15,851 nt of DNA, from the NCBI GenBank assembly GCA_028565635.1, contig JAOXYB010025924.1, forward strand, positions 1 through 15,851, read 5' to 3'. The DNA is from Phoronis ovalis (taxonomy: Eukaryota; Phoronida; Phoronidae). The notes under the pieces are model-generated. The model was not told where the DNA came from, did no database searches, and saw nothing but the letters and a program-made list of their open reading frames with translations. Numbering within the stretch: position 1 is the first letter of the stretch; every line of letters starts with the position of its first letter. A program made the translations under genes and the position numbers. Shown in pieces: positions 1 through 9,547 of the stretch.

Positions 1-80
1 GTTCGAAAAACATACCCTTTCACGCGAAATTTTGTTGGAACATGCGTACCCACTTTTATATTGACTGCCCCCCCCCCGGG
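1..80 (+). repeat. Dispersed AAAGGG-type repeat, copy A (3' end only)
   Basis: AAAAACATACCCTTTCACGCG is followed by CATGCGTACCCACTTTTATATTG and a C10GGG run. The same order of elements recurs near 2611-2678 (ACCCTTTTCACGCG ... CGCGCATGTGGACCCA ... TCCCGGGG). The copy runs off the left edge of the window. Its class is unknown. Confidence 0.6.
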
Positions 81-529
81 ATCTTGAGAACTACAGTGAT
101 AAGATCTTCGGATCAACGAAAACAGACACCACTCTAACTTGTAATCATCCTTTCAGATATATTAGCCAACAGAAACTCATAGTTTATATATCATACAGAA
201 CCAATATATGTCTGATTTGATAAAATATTGATTAGTAATGAATACATTCAAATTTTAATCATTAATAAAAGTAACATTATCAGAATAAAATTAAAAACAT
301 TATCAAACAAGTCCATAACCCTATAGGATATGTCAAGCTGCTTTAAATGTAAATTTTGAGGTTACTGTACGTGTGATGTCGTATTTTTTTTGTAAATAAT
401 TATTGAAAATGAAAAAAATTGAAAACATGCATGTAGCGTGTAGTATTTATCTATAGATGGCACTGCATGAATTATGCCATGGCTAAGCAAAGATATTAAA
501 TTGCATAATGGTATTTAGTATTTTAAGTA

Positions 530-744
530 GTTTGATATTTGGTATTACAGGAATTTCCGGTTTTGGGGTGTACTTTACAAAGAATTAAATTGGCGAGGAT
601 GCGAGGACCCAAGTAAAAAAATCCATAATTCATGGTACAAATTGCTTTCAGAAAAAATATCCTTTGTAAAATTATCCTGTGCCATATGGTAGAACTCTCT
701 AAAGTGCATGTGATATCAAAAAATGCTACAAGGGAGCGTTCCAT
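530..744. repeat. Probable further repeat-derived sequence adjoining copy B
   Basis: GGGGTGTACTTTAC (554-567) and AAAAAATATCCTTTGTAAAATTATCC (653-679 region) resemble decayed units of the adjoining repeat. No gene is recognised. The 98-codon minus-strand open frame across this stretch has no recognisable domain. Confidence 0.3.
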
Positions 745-965
745 GCCCGAGGGGTCACTTATTATGTAAAGGGTGGGTCCACATGCGCGAACACTGGTTT
801 TAAAAAAGTCTCTAAACACGTATATAGGCGGTTAAAAAACACCCCTTTGAAAGACTTGTAGGTTTAAAAAGTGACCCTTTGGCGGACCTCACACTTAGTA
901 AAAAGTATACCCTTTGGCAGACCTGAACTAAAATCATGCCCTTTTCACAGACTGGGAGTAAAAAC
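745..965 (-). repeat. Dispersed AAAGGG-type repeat, copy B (degenerate tandem units plus terminus)
   Basis: Four degenerate units centred on CCCTTT at 843, 875, 910 and 939 (spacings 32, 35 and 29 bp) read on the minus strand as AAAGGGTATACTTTTTACT-like monomers. They are followed on the same strand by GTTCGCGCATGTGGACCCA (792-774), an exact 19-nt match to 2632-2650, then GTGACCCCTCGGG (757-745). The unit pattern leaves this stretch open in one minus-strand frame, but I see no protein family in it. Confidence 0.65.
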
Positions 966-1079
966 TTAAATTTCAGAGAAGATATAATGTCCTCCATAAA
1001 GTTAAATGAGTACATTATTTAAAGTAGAATACTTTAAATGTTAAATTGCAATTTGAATGCAATAAAAAAACCTGTATTA

Positions 1080-1310
1080 GGGACTGGTCAAAAATTAAAA
1101 TTGAAGCATTGTGAAAAAACATTCAATCCCCCTCCAGGACTTCCGCAAAAAAATTGTAACTCCTCCCCTTAAATAATGCACAAAAAGTATGACCTCTCTT
1201 CCCGAAATTTGAGTTATGAGGAATTCATGTGAGCGCCCGCAGGATGCGAAGCGCAACTAGGGGGGTCTGGGGGCATGCCCCCCGGGAAATTTTTTGAACA
1301 TTTTAAGTGG
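1080..1310 (+). mobile_element. DNA-transposon-derived fragment with GC-rich core
   Basis: GAGCGCCCGCAGGATGCGAAGCGC is followed by AGGGGGGTCTGGGGGCATGC and CCCCGGGAAATTTT. GGGGGCATGCCCCC (1269-1282) is a perfect 14-bp palindrome. The motif GAGCGCCCGCA also occurs about 58 bp inside the transposon-like terminus at 15681, which ties the two to one non-autonomous family. No terminal repeat is preserved here, and the left boundary is approximate. Confidence 0.45.
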
Positions 1311-2495
1311 TTTTTCTGCAATCTTGTGCGCCATTCTTGGACTCTTCTTCGCCATGACACATTGTGCCACTTTTTATACATTCAAACTTGTTTCATATAC
1401 AGATTGCAACTTTTTTGAATAAATCAATGAACAAATCAAATTTCACAGTACTTTTATGGCGGGTTTTATGGTTACTTATTTGGGATTTTAGAGACCTTGC
1501 TGAAAAATTGCTTCCAAACTAGCCAAAAACTGAGACTGATGAAGCCACTGAGGTGAAATACGTCAAATATGAATCACTATCTGGGATCACCATACCAAGC
1601 TTAGAATTAAGAGTCCTGATCACTACCCAGTGCAAAACTACTCCATAACCTAAATTTAAAACTTGCAAAAAAATGTCTAAGTTGTTTTTCAGACTTAAGC
1701 ACACTCGTTAATTAGATGGAATCTGTAGCCCAAATTCTGTTTAATTTAAATTACTACAACAACAAGTATTGATCAGTATTCTTGAGGCTTTGTGGAATGA
1801 CTGTCATTTTTATCATCTTAATTAACATTATTCATATACTGCCTAGTTGTATCCAGGGGATGTACATATATAATATATAAAGTACTTATGTGTAGTCATC
1901 ACCTTACAGTTTTCTGCATGTTGTCTGATAAGGAAGGCATGGTAGTATGTTGTTTAAAAAAACTATTATTTATTAAATACCTGGTCGTATGTATTGGAGA
2001 GGGGTCCGGTGGCACTCTCCGTGGGAAAATTATGAAATTTAGAACTCAATTTATAGCTTCTGGTGCATTTTTAAATACATTTTAAGATCTGGTTTCAAAG
2101 AGAAAATGTTAACTAAAATTGTTAGAAATTAAAGAAAATACCAATATTTGTAAACTTGCAGGCCTGCTAAAACACAACTAGATCTTTTACCTTATATAAA
2201 TGTACCTAGATTAAAATGTTCATTTTTCTACGTTTACTCTTTAGATTAATAACTGTTTAGGAGAATTCAGCTTATGACGAAGGCCAAAATAAAAATGCAT
2301 CCCTTATGCATCCAAATATATAAAAAAATACCTCTCATTAGTACCTGGCCCTAACTGCCAAAAATAAATTCGGACCTGTTTCATAATTAAGTAACATTAT
2401 GTAGAATGTATGAAGCTAGCATATCCTGTACAAATGTGCAATGAAGTTGATTGTATATGTTATAATGGGTTGAGTACGCACGGCTATTAATTTTT
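1311..2495. other. AT-rich DNA, no feature recognised
   Basis: Both strands are full of stops apart from open frames of 61-65 codons with no domain signal. I see no RNA gene, transposon end or array. Confidence 0.5.
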
Positions 2496-2604
2496 CTAAG
2501 CCTGGCCCGGCGAGGGCCCCAGAAGCTGAAGTGTAAATGTTGTTACATGGGACAATTTTTTGCTTCCTTGCACCCCCTGTGGTAATTTCTTACAAGTCTC
2601 AATT

Positions 2605-2680
2605 TTTTTTACCCTTTTCACGCGTTTTTTCGTTCGCGCATGTGGACCCAGCATTGGACCCATGTGTCCGTCCCGGGGCT
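2605..2680 (+). repeat. Dispersed AAAGGG-type repeat, copy C (terminus)
   Basis: TTTTTTTTACCCTTTTCACGCG is followed by GTTCGCGCATGTGGACCCA (2632-2650) and CCGTCCCGGGG (2669-2678). The 19-nt core is identical to copy B on the other strand. Short open frames on both strands here (about 2496-2816) result from the repeat and are not taken as genes. Confidence 0.65.
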
Positions 2681-3239
2681 CCATGTTGAAACAAATCCTA
2701 GAAATGTGCACCTTTTGGAAAACATCACATGGTGTCATTGGTAAAGGAACTGCTGTGTAGTATCTGCCATGTTGTAAATGTGCATTCCTAAGACATAACC
2801 ACTGCGCATATAACATATAACTAGTTTATTTTTATAATAGCCAAAATAATCCAAATGTGGCAATTCCATTATAGCGAGCTTAACAGGAAATGGGTTTTAC
2901 AGGATATTCCGTTTCTTTCAATAAGCCAACATTCAGCACATCTTTTCTACACACTATTAAACCTATTTCAATAACAAGTTAATTAATAAAAACCTATTTT
3001 TTGGCAATTTGGTTGGTCAGTTATTATTTTTTAACAGAGAACAGTGCTCGTGAATCATAATTGTAAATATGCAATGTCATTAACTAAAAGATAACTAACA
3101 CAAGCACGTGATTTTATGTACAATAATTAGCAGTTGGGAAGTCAATACAAGCATCTGAGCTCGTCTTGGGCTTTAGGCTGGGAGGGGACATGCACTGCCA
3201 TCCAAAATGGTTATACACACGGTATATATGCATGGTTTT

Positions 3240-3545
3240 TCAGGGTCCCTGCTTGCAACGGGATATATATTTCATCCCTGGATGCTCGCAATGGGGTATA
3301 TTTTAGCTCATTGAGTGGAGAAAACCTAACAATGGAATGTTTTTAGCAATGTTTGCTTATAAAGTTATTTTTTATATATGTTCTTTCCCATGGGTATTAT
3401 TAAAGTGGTATGCTTTTAGCCAGTCTTCTGACAACAGGATATGTTTTAGCCATCTTTTCGGACAAAATTTAGCTGAAAATGAGGTGCATACATACGAGCA
3501 TACATACAGTCACTTTGGATGATAGTGCCTCCCGGGGAGGCATTT
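3240..3545 (+). repeat. Dispersed AAAGGG-type repeat, copy D (about six decayed units plus terminus)
   Basis: Degenerate units with the core GGnTATnTTTTAGC recur near 3260, 3294, 3334, 3363, 3407 and 3438, 30-44 bp apart. They end in GAGCATACATAC ... GATAGTGCCTCCCGGGG (3495-3537), a diverged form of the GCGCATGTGTACCC ... CCCCGGG terminus. The last bases form an 8-bp inverted repeat, TGCCTCCC-G-GGGAGGCA (3526-3542). The overlapping open frames carry repeating NGIYISS / NGVYFSS peptides that simply follow the DNA unit. Confidence 0.6.
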
Positions 3546-3681
3546 TTACTTAATTTCAAAGACATTTTATATATCTTTCTTACAATTGTAATAAAAATGG
3601 ATGGTGAATTATTTTTCATTCTTAAATTTTCTAATGCTATAAATTCTTTGAAATACTGAATTCATTCAGTAAAAAACTTAT

Positions 3682-3930
3682 AACTTTATTTTGTGAAAAA
3701 AACAACAACTAACAAGGCTATGAAGATTCTGCGAATCATCATAACAAGCTGCTTAAATTGACCATTTGGGCCAAAGTAATTGCATATTATGAATATGAAT
3801 CATACCTGTTTTAGAAGTACAGTTTCATTTAACAAAAGAAGATCTCTTTCTTAAATTAATGCCAGTAATTCAAACAATACAGTTATCCCTATTAGAAAAC
3901 ATTATGTTCATGAACAAAGATGGAATGGAT
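3682..3930 (+). repeat. Left direct repeat flanking the tandem array
   Basis: AACTTTATTTTGTGAAAAAA (3682-3701) and the downstream blocks ACAGTTATCCCTATTAGAAA (3879-3898) and GTTCATGAACAAAG (3906-3919) recur in the same order and orientation at 5550-5681. This copy carries about 110 bp more sequence between the blocks. Confidence 0.65.
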
Positions 3931-4194
3931 TTATTTAACAAAATAAACACATATTTGATTTTCATAGTAAATTCAAAAAATGTATAGTCATCAAATTTAT
4001 GTCATTGCTCATCACATTTCATCAGCAAAAAAAATTTTAAATTATTGGTATCATTGCCTTTCAACAGGAATCTATAAGTACAACTGCTTGTAACAAAATA
4101 TTGGTAATTAATAAATAGCAACCTTGGTGGTTAGTCACTTTTTGTAGAGATTGCTTTAAATTTTACATATGTAAAGCGAAGTATCGTATGCAAT

Positions 4195-5345
4195 AAATGT
4201 CATTTGACACACTTTTCAATGTCATTCCAAAACGCTAAATAGCCTATATAATACACCCAACCATCTTTTGTTCTTCGTGAATCCACCTTTGAATAGTCTA
4301 ATCAGTGCTACGTCTTTTTGGTAAGTGACGCAACCTTGGGAACGAACATGGCCCCCAGTAGGCCATCTTGGAAGTGATCTGGTACAAAATTACAACTGAC
4401 CTCAGGAAGAACCATGGTCGCCAATAAGCCATTTTGAAGTTATCTGAGTCAAAATTACATCTGACATGCACTTTGACCTATACTTACCAGTATCAAATAA
4501 TTAAGAAGCTGATCAGAAACTGAAGTTGTTATTGCGATATACAATTTCGAGAACAACTATGCTTAAACTGTATCGAATATGAATCTGATTGGATAAAAAC
4601 TGAAGGAGTAACTGAAAGACAAAGAAAGTGTTGCACACGCGAAATATGTCAGATATTTGGATTGGCGTTTGACCCACCTTTCAAGGTCATTCTACAATGT
4701 CACCAGGACTATTATTCCCACCAACGTATGGCCTTCATGAATCCACCTTCGAATCGTCTAGTTCACACTTTGTCTTTATAGTATGCGGCACAATGTAACA
4801 TCTCAGGAACAAGCATGGCCACCAGTCAGCCATCTTGGAAGGTATCTGGATCAAACATTTACCAGACCTGTATTTTCCTTGTAGTTATTGCAATACAAAA
4901 AAATGTTATGTACAGCGAAAAATGTTGAAGACTAAAATCGCTGTTTGACCCACTTTTAAGTCATTCTAACACGTCACCTAGCCTATTATCATGCCTTTCG
5001 AATCATCCAGTCGACGTTGCATCTTTCCTGCAACTAACGCAAAGTATTGTGCCCTCTTGGAAGCAAATATAGCCACCAGTCAGCCGTATTTAAAGTAATC
5101 TAGATCAAAAATTTACCAGACCTGTATTTTCCCTGTATCAAATACGAAGCTGATCGGATAAAAACTGAAGCAGTTATTGCAAGACAAAGAAAGTGTTATG
5201 CATAAAAAATGTCAAAGATTCATAAGCATTTGACCCACTTCTCAAGGTAATCTTAAATGTCACCTAGCTTATGATGCCCACCAACCTATGGCCTTCATGA
5301 ATCCACCTTCGAATCATCTAGTTAATTAACACTTTGTCTTTCTGA
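4195..5345 (+). repeat. Tandem array with about 280-bp period, four degenerate copies
   Basis: The landmark TTTGACCCACTTTTCAAGGTCATTC recurs at 4203, 4668, 4944 and 5229 (spacings 465, 276 and 285 bp). A second landmark, CTTCATGAATCCACCTTCGAAT, occurs at 4273, 4733 and 5293 and is truncated in the third copy. Between them sit GGCCATCTTGGAAG, ATTTACCAGACCTGTATTTT and GATCGGATAAAAACTGAAG. The first copy is longer because internal parts are duplicated again: a roughly 60-bp block at about 4340 and 4406, and a GATAAAAACTGAAG-type block at about 4492 and 4573. No coding capacity is seen. Confidence 0.75.
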
Positions 5346-5549
5346 TATTTTCTTTTTTTGTGAATTCTGCTAGGTCATATTCTTTGGAATAAAGTTACAA
5401 AACAAAGTCTCACTTCTCGTCTATTTTTAATGAAAAAAAAACAGCTTTTTCTGAAGACCAGTGAAAAATCACATGACATATACGCCCCCTCCCCTCCTAC
5501 CATACACGTCATTTGACCTAGATCAACATCACAGCTCCTGGGCAAATGG

Positions 5550-5745
5550 AACTTTATTTTGTGAAACAAAAACAACTAACTTCATTTTAAAAAATTTTGA
5601 TCCCTTTCTTGACATTAACGTTAGCAATTTAAACGGTACAGTTATCCCTATTAGAAACCTGTTCATGAACAAAGCTAAAATGCCGGCCCATATGAATTCA
5701 TGCTGATTCAACATATTTCATAAGCCAAAAAATATCGAGTCATTG
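5550..5745 (+). repeat. Right direct repeat flanking the tandem array
   Basis: AACTTTATTTTGTGAAACAA, GATCCCTTTCTT, ACAGTTATCCCTATTAGAAA (5638-5657) and GTTCATGAACAAAG (5661-5674) match the left repeat. Similarity fades into CCAAAAAATATCGAGTCATTG, compared with CAAAAAATGTATAGTCATC on the left near 3975. The two copies bracket the array at an offset of about 1.76-1.87 kb. Confidence 0.65.
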
Positions 5746-5754
5746 TTTGTTTGA

Positions 5755-5862
5755 ACACATGATGACATACAGATGTACTATTGCATCAGACTATATATTG
5801 AAAGTAAATTGTTTTTCTAACACATGACGACATAACATCCAGATGTACTATTCGATCAGTCA
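5755..5862 (+). repeat. Local tandem duplication, 65-bp offset
   Basis: ACACATGATGACATACAGATGTACTATTGCATCAG (from 5755) is repeated with small changes as ACACATGACGACATAACATC...AGATGTACTATTCGATCAG (from 5820). Confidence 0.6.
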
Positions 5863-5869
5863 AAGGCAA

Positions 5870-7014
5870 GGATTCAACCATAACAAACTATATAGTCATC
5901 TAAGTTTAATTATATTTAACTAGTTAATGCAGGTGCAAACAAACAAGTAACTTATATAACATATTTCTCATTTATTACCACGTGCAATACTTATTTTGCA
6001 TCTTCTAGGCGTTCACGTTGCTGACGAGATGCATTTCAAAGATTAACGTAAATTGATGCATATTTCTAAACTTGAAGTATGGGATAATTTAAACCTTATA
6101 AACCTTGAAAATAACTACGTTCCTTACACGCACTCACAATATTTACAAATAAAAAACAACGCTAACAATAAAGAACTAATATAAATGATACTATTACCAA
6201 AATATCGTTAATGGCCTATTTCTTCAAAAATACACGTCACAATGGAAAATCACATTACTACTATTTATTATTATTATTATTACCTATAGTGTCCTGCTCC
6301 TTGAGCAATTATTATTAGCTACAGAAGGTAAATTTCTATTTCTTTACACCAAGTTGCTCTTTGTTTAGATAACCACGCCACAAAGATGCATATCCTCTCT
6401 AACTAAGGATAAGCAGCAAAAACTAACAGTATCAAAAATCAATTCATTTTAGACTTATGCAAGTCCATGCCAGTATGCCAAATGCGACTTTAAAAGTCAC
6501 CTGCTGGTAGGTTTGTCCGTAAATACGTGCATGCGGTGAACTTCTCTCAATTTTATAACACAACACTAATCAATTAAATTCACATTTGTTTATTTAAAAA
6601 AAGGGCTGTCTGGAACTAATATAATACTACAGATATAACGTAAATTTGACGAACAATCCGAGAGCGATTTCTTTTTACATATTAATTAGCGCATATTCAG
6701 CTATTTACTTCAATATTGTACAGTATAATAAGATCGATTATATAATACATCGTAAAGTTATTTCTTGGCACGAGGTATTTGAACAACGTTTACGTATACA
6801 GTGTGACACGAAATTACATGGACATTTTTGAAGTCCCATAACAACACGTATTTCTTAATTACTTATCCCATTTCATCTACTAAAATTTAATTAATTCGCA
6901 AATAAGTTGGTAGAGATGTTAACTATTTTGCTGTAATTTGCATATTTCATATCATTTTGTTCAAACTTACAAATAAATATAACTAGTTACATTAGTCTCA
7001 GATTCTATGCGAAC
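5870..7014. other. AT-rich DNA, no gene recognised
   Basis: Apart from the (TTA)n run and a small palindrome GACTTT-A-AAAGTC near 6486-6498, I see nothing supportable. The 61-codon frame at 6646-6831 has no family signal. Confidence 0.5.
6262..6283 (+). repeat. (TTA)n microsatellite
   Basis: Seven or so consecutive TTA/ATT units. It has no other visible role. Confidence 0.75.
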
Positions 7015-7240
7015 ACATTTCCGATTTCTGAACGTCCAATTCCCGGCGTGTACTCGCGCCAGTTGCAGGGGAACTCGAACCTGCTGTTCGACAGTGTTCG
7101 AGTCTCCGGAAATTGGTGGCAACTAACACAAGTACACGGACACGACTGTTCGAGTAGCAGGAATTTCGGTGTGAAAATCGGAGTGTTGGCATGGTAAGAA
7201 ACAGGCGCGCGAGTGAGGATTGACGGCTCAAGTCCACGCT
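7015..7240. other. Isolated GC-rich, CpG-containing island of unknown nature
   Basis: This stretch is clearly richer in G+C and CpG than the AT-rich DNA on both sides. It has three TGTTCGA motifs (7085, 7095 and 7147) and a short inverted repeat, GCAGG ... CCTGC. Two overlapping minus-strand frames stay open across it (93 and 100 codons), but neither shows a recognisable domain. It could be a CpG-rich promoter or first exon, or an old mobile-element fragment. I cannot decide from the sequence. Confidence 0.4.
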
Positions 7241-7309
7241 GGTTAGGTAGCCATATATTAGCCAAATACGATTTTGCAAATTTCATAAATTTTTCCATGC
7301 AAACCAAAC

Positions 7310-9275
7310 AAATTTGGAAGTTGAGGAGGGTGTTGTCGGATTTTACATGATCTGACTACATCCAATATAGCCACAATATTTCAGACCGGTACAAAGGCGG
7401 AGTGAATTGTACTAAATTGCTGATAGGGATCTAGAGAATACAAATTTCCAAGAAATTCAAAAAATAAGCTCTGTGATAACTAGGATTTGTTCTATTAAAA
7501 AAAGTTTCTGTTACAGCTTATTTTATGCGTTTTTTGTCTTTCAGGTATCCTATACACATGACTAAAATAGGGAAATTCTGTTCGTTAATTTTATCGTGCA
7601 ACGTATTTAAAATTATACGAACTATTCCGTTTTTGAACATGTTTACAGCTAGCATTCATGCTCACATTATCACCCAGCTGTATATTAAAATAACGGTCAT
7701 TTGGTTTTGTTCGAAATTCAGAGCATCTAGATCAAAGCATCACCAATTTCTTAAACGTCTGACAAATATAAAATAAACTGATTATCTGATATTTTTGGAG
7801 AATTTTATGAACTTTTGAACCATATATTTAATCAAAAATGCCCACACAATTTTGTGCCACACTGTATACCGCCGCTAATCCGGTGCCTGCCGGTATTCCC
7901 ACACGTTCCTAGGAATGGTTTACATGGTAAACTATTTTTTTCACAATCCTGGCTCCTGACAGTAAAAATGTGCGTACTTCTGAATAACTGTATAAATAGC
8001 ATTTGAGTTTGTTTCCTTTGTCTTAATGCAATCTGATTTAGGTTGTCAAAACATAAAAGACAATTTCTGTGCTAATCATCCAATCAAGGGTCATATGCCT
8101 GTATTGCAAGTTCAAAGAAACTGTTTCAAGTTGGTTGTCGCCTCGTTACTTATTTCAGTTTCATGGTAATCTTTTTTGGTCACTGGGTTGTGTGAGAAAA
8201 AAAATCGACAACGGGAGCGAAAACCAACATGTTCGGTTTTAATCAGAATATCTGTAAGTGTGCTCCCCGGTGTGTTCCTTTTATTTATCTTTGTATTCTT
8301 AGTCATGAGAAAGATCAGCTGACAATCCCTGATAATCCTACTAAAACTTCTTGGTTATACTTTCCACGTGTACGGTGTTTCCCCGGCTAAAGTAGTTCAT
8401 TCTGCATATGGCTTTCATCCCCTATGACATTTAGGCGAATTTATTTAAATCCCGGTTAAAGTCCAATGAAGACATATACTCCTAGCATAATAATTACGCA
8501 GCGGATGGCTCATACTTACCGTCTACGACTTGCACAGAAATTATAAAACGCAAATCTTCATCAGTGTTAACTGGTTCTTCAAATACATCTCTATTAGTTA
8601 TAAACTAGATAGTCTTTTAGCAATCATTGCTAAGGGGTGTTGCTATTAACTCGCATGACCTTTAAATGACCTTTCAACGTCAGTTATGAACTTTTCATCA
8701 AATTTGTTGTTTTGGGATTTTTCATCAAAAAATAACCTTTATTGTCTGATAAGCTCTAAAAGGTCAAAACTTTCAGAATGATGATCTTTTGACTTCAAAG
8801 TCAACACGCTCCACTCAGCAGCTGTCATGTGTCATAATACAAGCCTGTATGATGAGTTAAGTATGTTTCCTCTATACATTGAAAAATCCCCTTATTACAA
8901 TTACCTAAAAGGATTACCATGGTCATCGACAGAACAGACATTTGTAACCTCATACCATCATTTTAGGACCATTTTGCTAAAATGTCATATTATATTTAAT
9001 AGTACATTCACATAATATGCACTTTCCCTAAATTTTAACACAAATGACTGCTTGTATGTAAAACTATAAGTTAATTTCTAAAGCTCAATAATTGAGTTTG
9101 TCCAGAACAAATAAGCATTTATTAAAAATTTGGAAAATAAAAATTTGGCTGTTTGAAATATCCGCCAGGAGAAAATTTGCTTATTATACACCATATAAAG
9201 TGATTACGATTTTTTTGTGACAAATATTTACCTAACAATTCTTTCTATCAGCACCCAAACCTGGAATTTTTTCAG
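7310..9275. other. Intergenic DNA, no gene recognised
   Basis: Open frames of 62-83 codons occur on both strands without domain signal. Visible small structures are GTTTAC-ATG-GTAAAC (7918-7932), the DR5 motif near 8656 and TTGACTT-CA-AAGTCAA (8789-8804). The right end may include the far 3' UTR of the SPATA2-like gene if the AATAAA at 9123-9118 is used. Confidence 0.45.
8656..8672 (-). promoter_or_regulatory. DR5-type nuclear-receptor motif (AGGTCA-N5-AGGTCA)
   Basis: The minus strand reads AGGTCATTTAAAGGTCA: two perfect half-sites spaced by 5 bp, the classic arrangement bound by RAR/RXR. It lies about 0.9 kb downstream of the SPATA2-like stop codon. A motif this short may arise by chance, and binding is not shown. 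Confidence 0.25.
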
Positions 9276-9318
9276 GAGTTGAACTATTACAACAGCTACA
9301 AATTTCTATCAAGGTATT

Positions 9319-9324
9319 TTATTC
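9319..9324 (-). terminator. Candidate polyadenylation signal AATAAA for the SPATA2-like gene
   Basis: The minus strand reads GAATAAAATACC about 225 nt past the stop codon, with a TG-rich stretch (TTTGTAGCTGTTGT) some 15-35 nt further on. That arrangement suits cleavage near 9300. A second AATAAA at 9123-9118 could serve a longer 3' UTR. Confidence 0.5.
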
Positions 9325-9351
9325 ATTTTCACCATCAACATCATAATTATA

Positions 9352-9430
9352 GATCATCTTCATCATCATCAATCATCAACCCTCAATCCTCATCCTCATC
9401 CCCATCATCCTTCTCATCATCATCATCGTC
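9352..9430 (+). repeat. Imperfect TCA/CAT trinucleotide microsatellite in the predicted 3' UTR
   Basis: Runs of CATCATCAT and TCATCC/TCCTCA are interrupted by AAT and CCC variants. On the transcribed minus strand it reads GATGATGAGGATGATG and lies 120-200 nt past the stop codon. The plus-strand Ser-rich open frame here (SSSSSIINPQSSSSSPSS) is a by-product of the repeat. Confidence 0.85.
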
Positions 9431-9547
9431 CGCTTACTGTCACAGAGGTCTGATGCAATGGTTTCCACAATGCAGCACTGTGCCACCTGTGGAGTGATGT
9501 GGCATGTGCAACACAAATAATCAGATGATCATTATAAAGTTTACTGC

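Noticed and set aside
68-80. C10 run as a possible assembly artefact
   Set aside because: The other copies of the repeat also have a C-rich stretch before GGG here, so the run is expected, though its exact length may be unreliable.
812-1015. Minus-strand 67-codon frame with repeating peptide pattern
   Set aside because: The pattern follows the degenerate DNA repeat units, so it is not treated as a gene.
4195-5345. CRISPR array
   Set aside because: The period is about 280 bp with diverged monomers and no short identical repeats separated by unique spacers. The context is eukaryotic.
3682-5745. LTR retrotransposon with the direct repeats as LTRs
   Set aside because: No TG...CA ends, no primer-binding site or polypurine tract seen, and no gag/pol coding between the repeats.
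7060-7110. tRNA or tRNA-derived SINE suggested by B-box-like GGTTCGAGTTC (minus) and GTTCGAGTC (plus)
   Set aside because: No A-box at a proper distance, no acceptor stem, no anticodon arm, and the T-arm loop would be too long.
9279-9497. Plus-strand Ser-rich 72-codon open frame
   Set aside because: Its residues follow from the TCA/CAT microsatellite, and it lies antisense in the 3' UTR of a well-supported gene.
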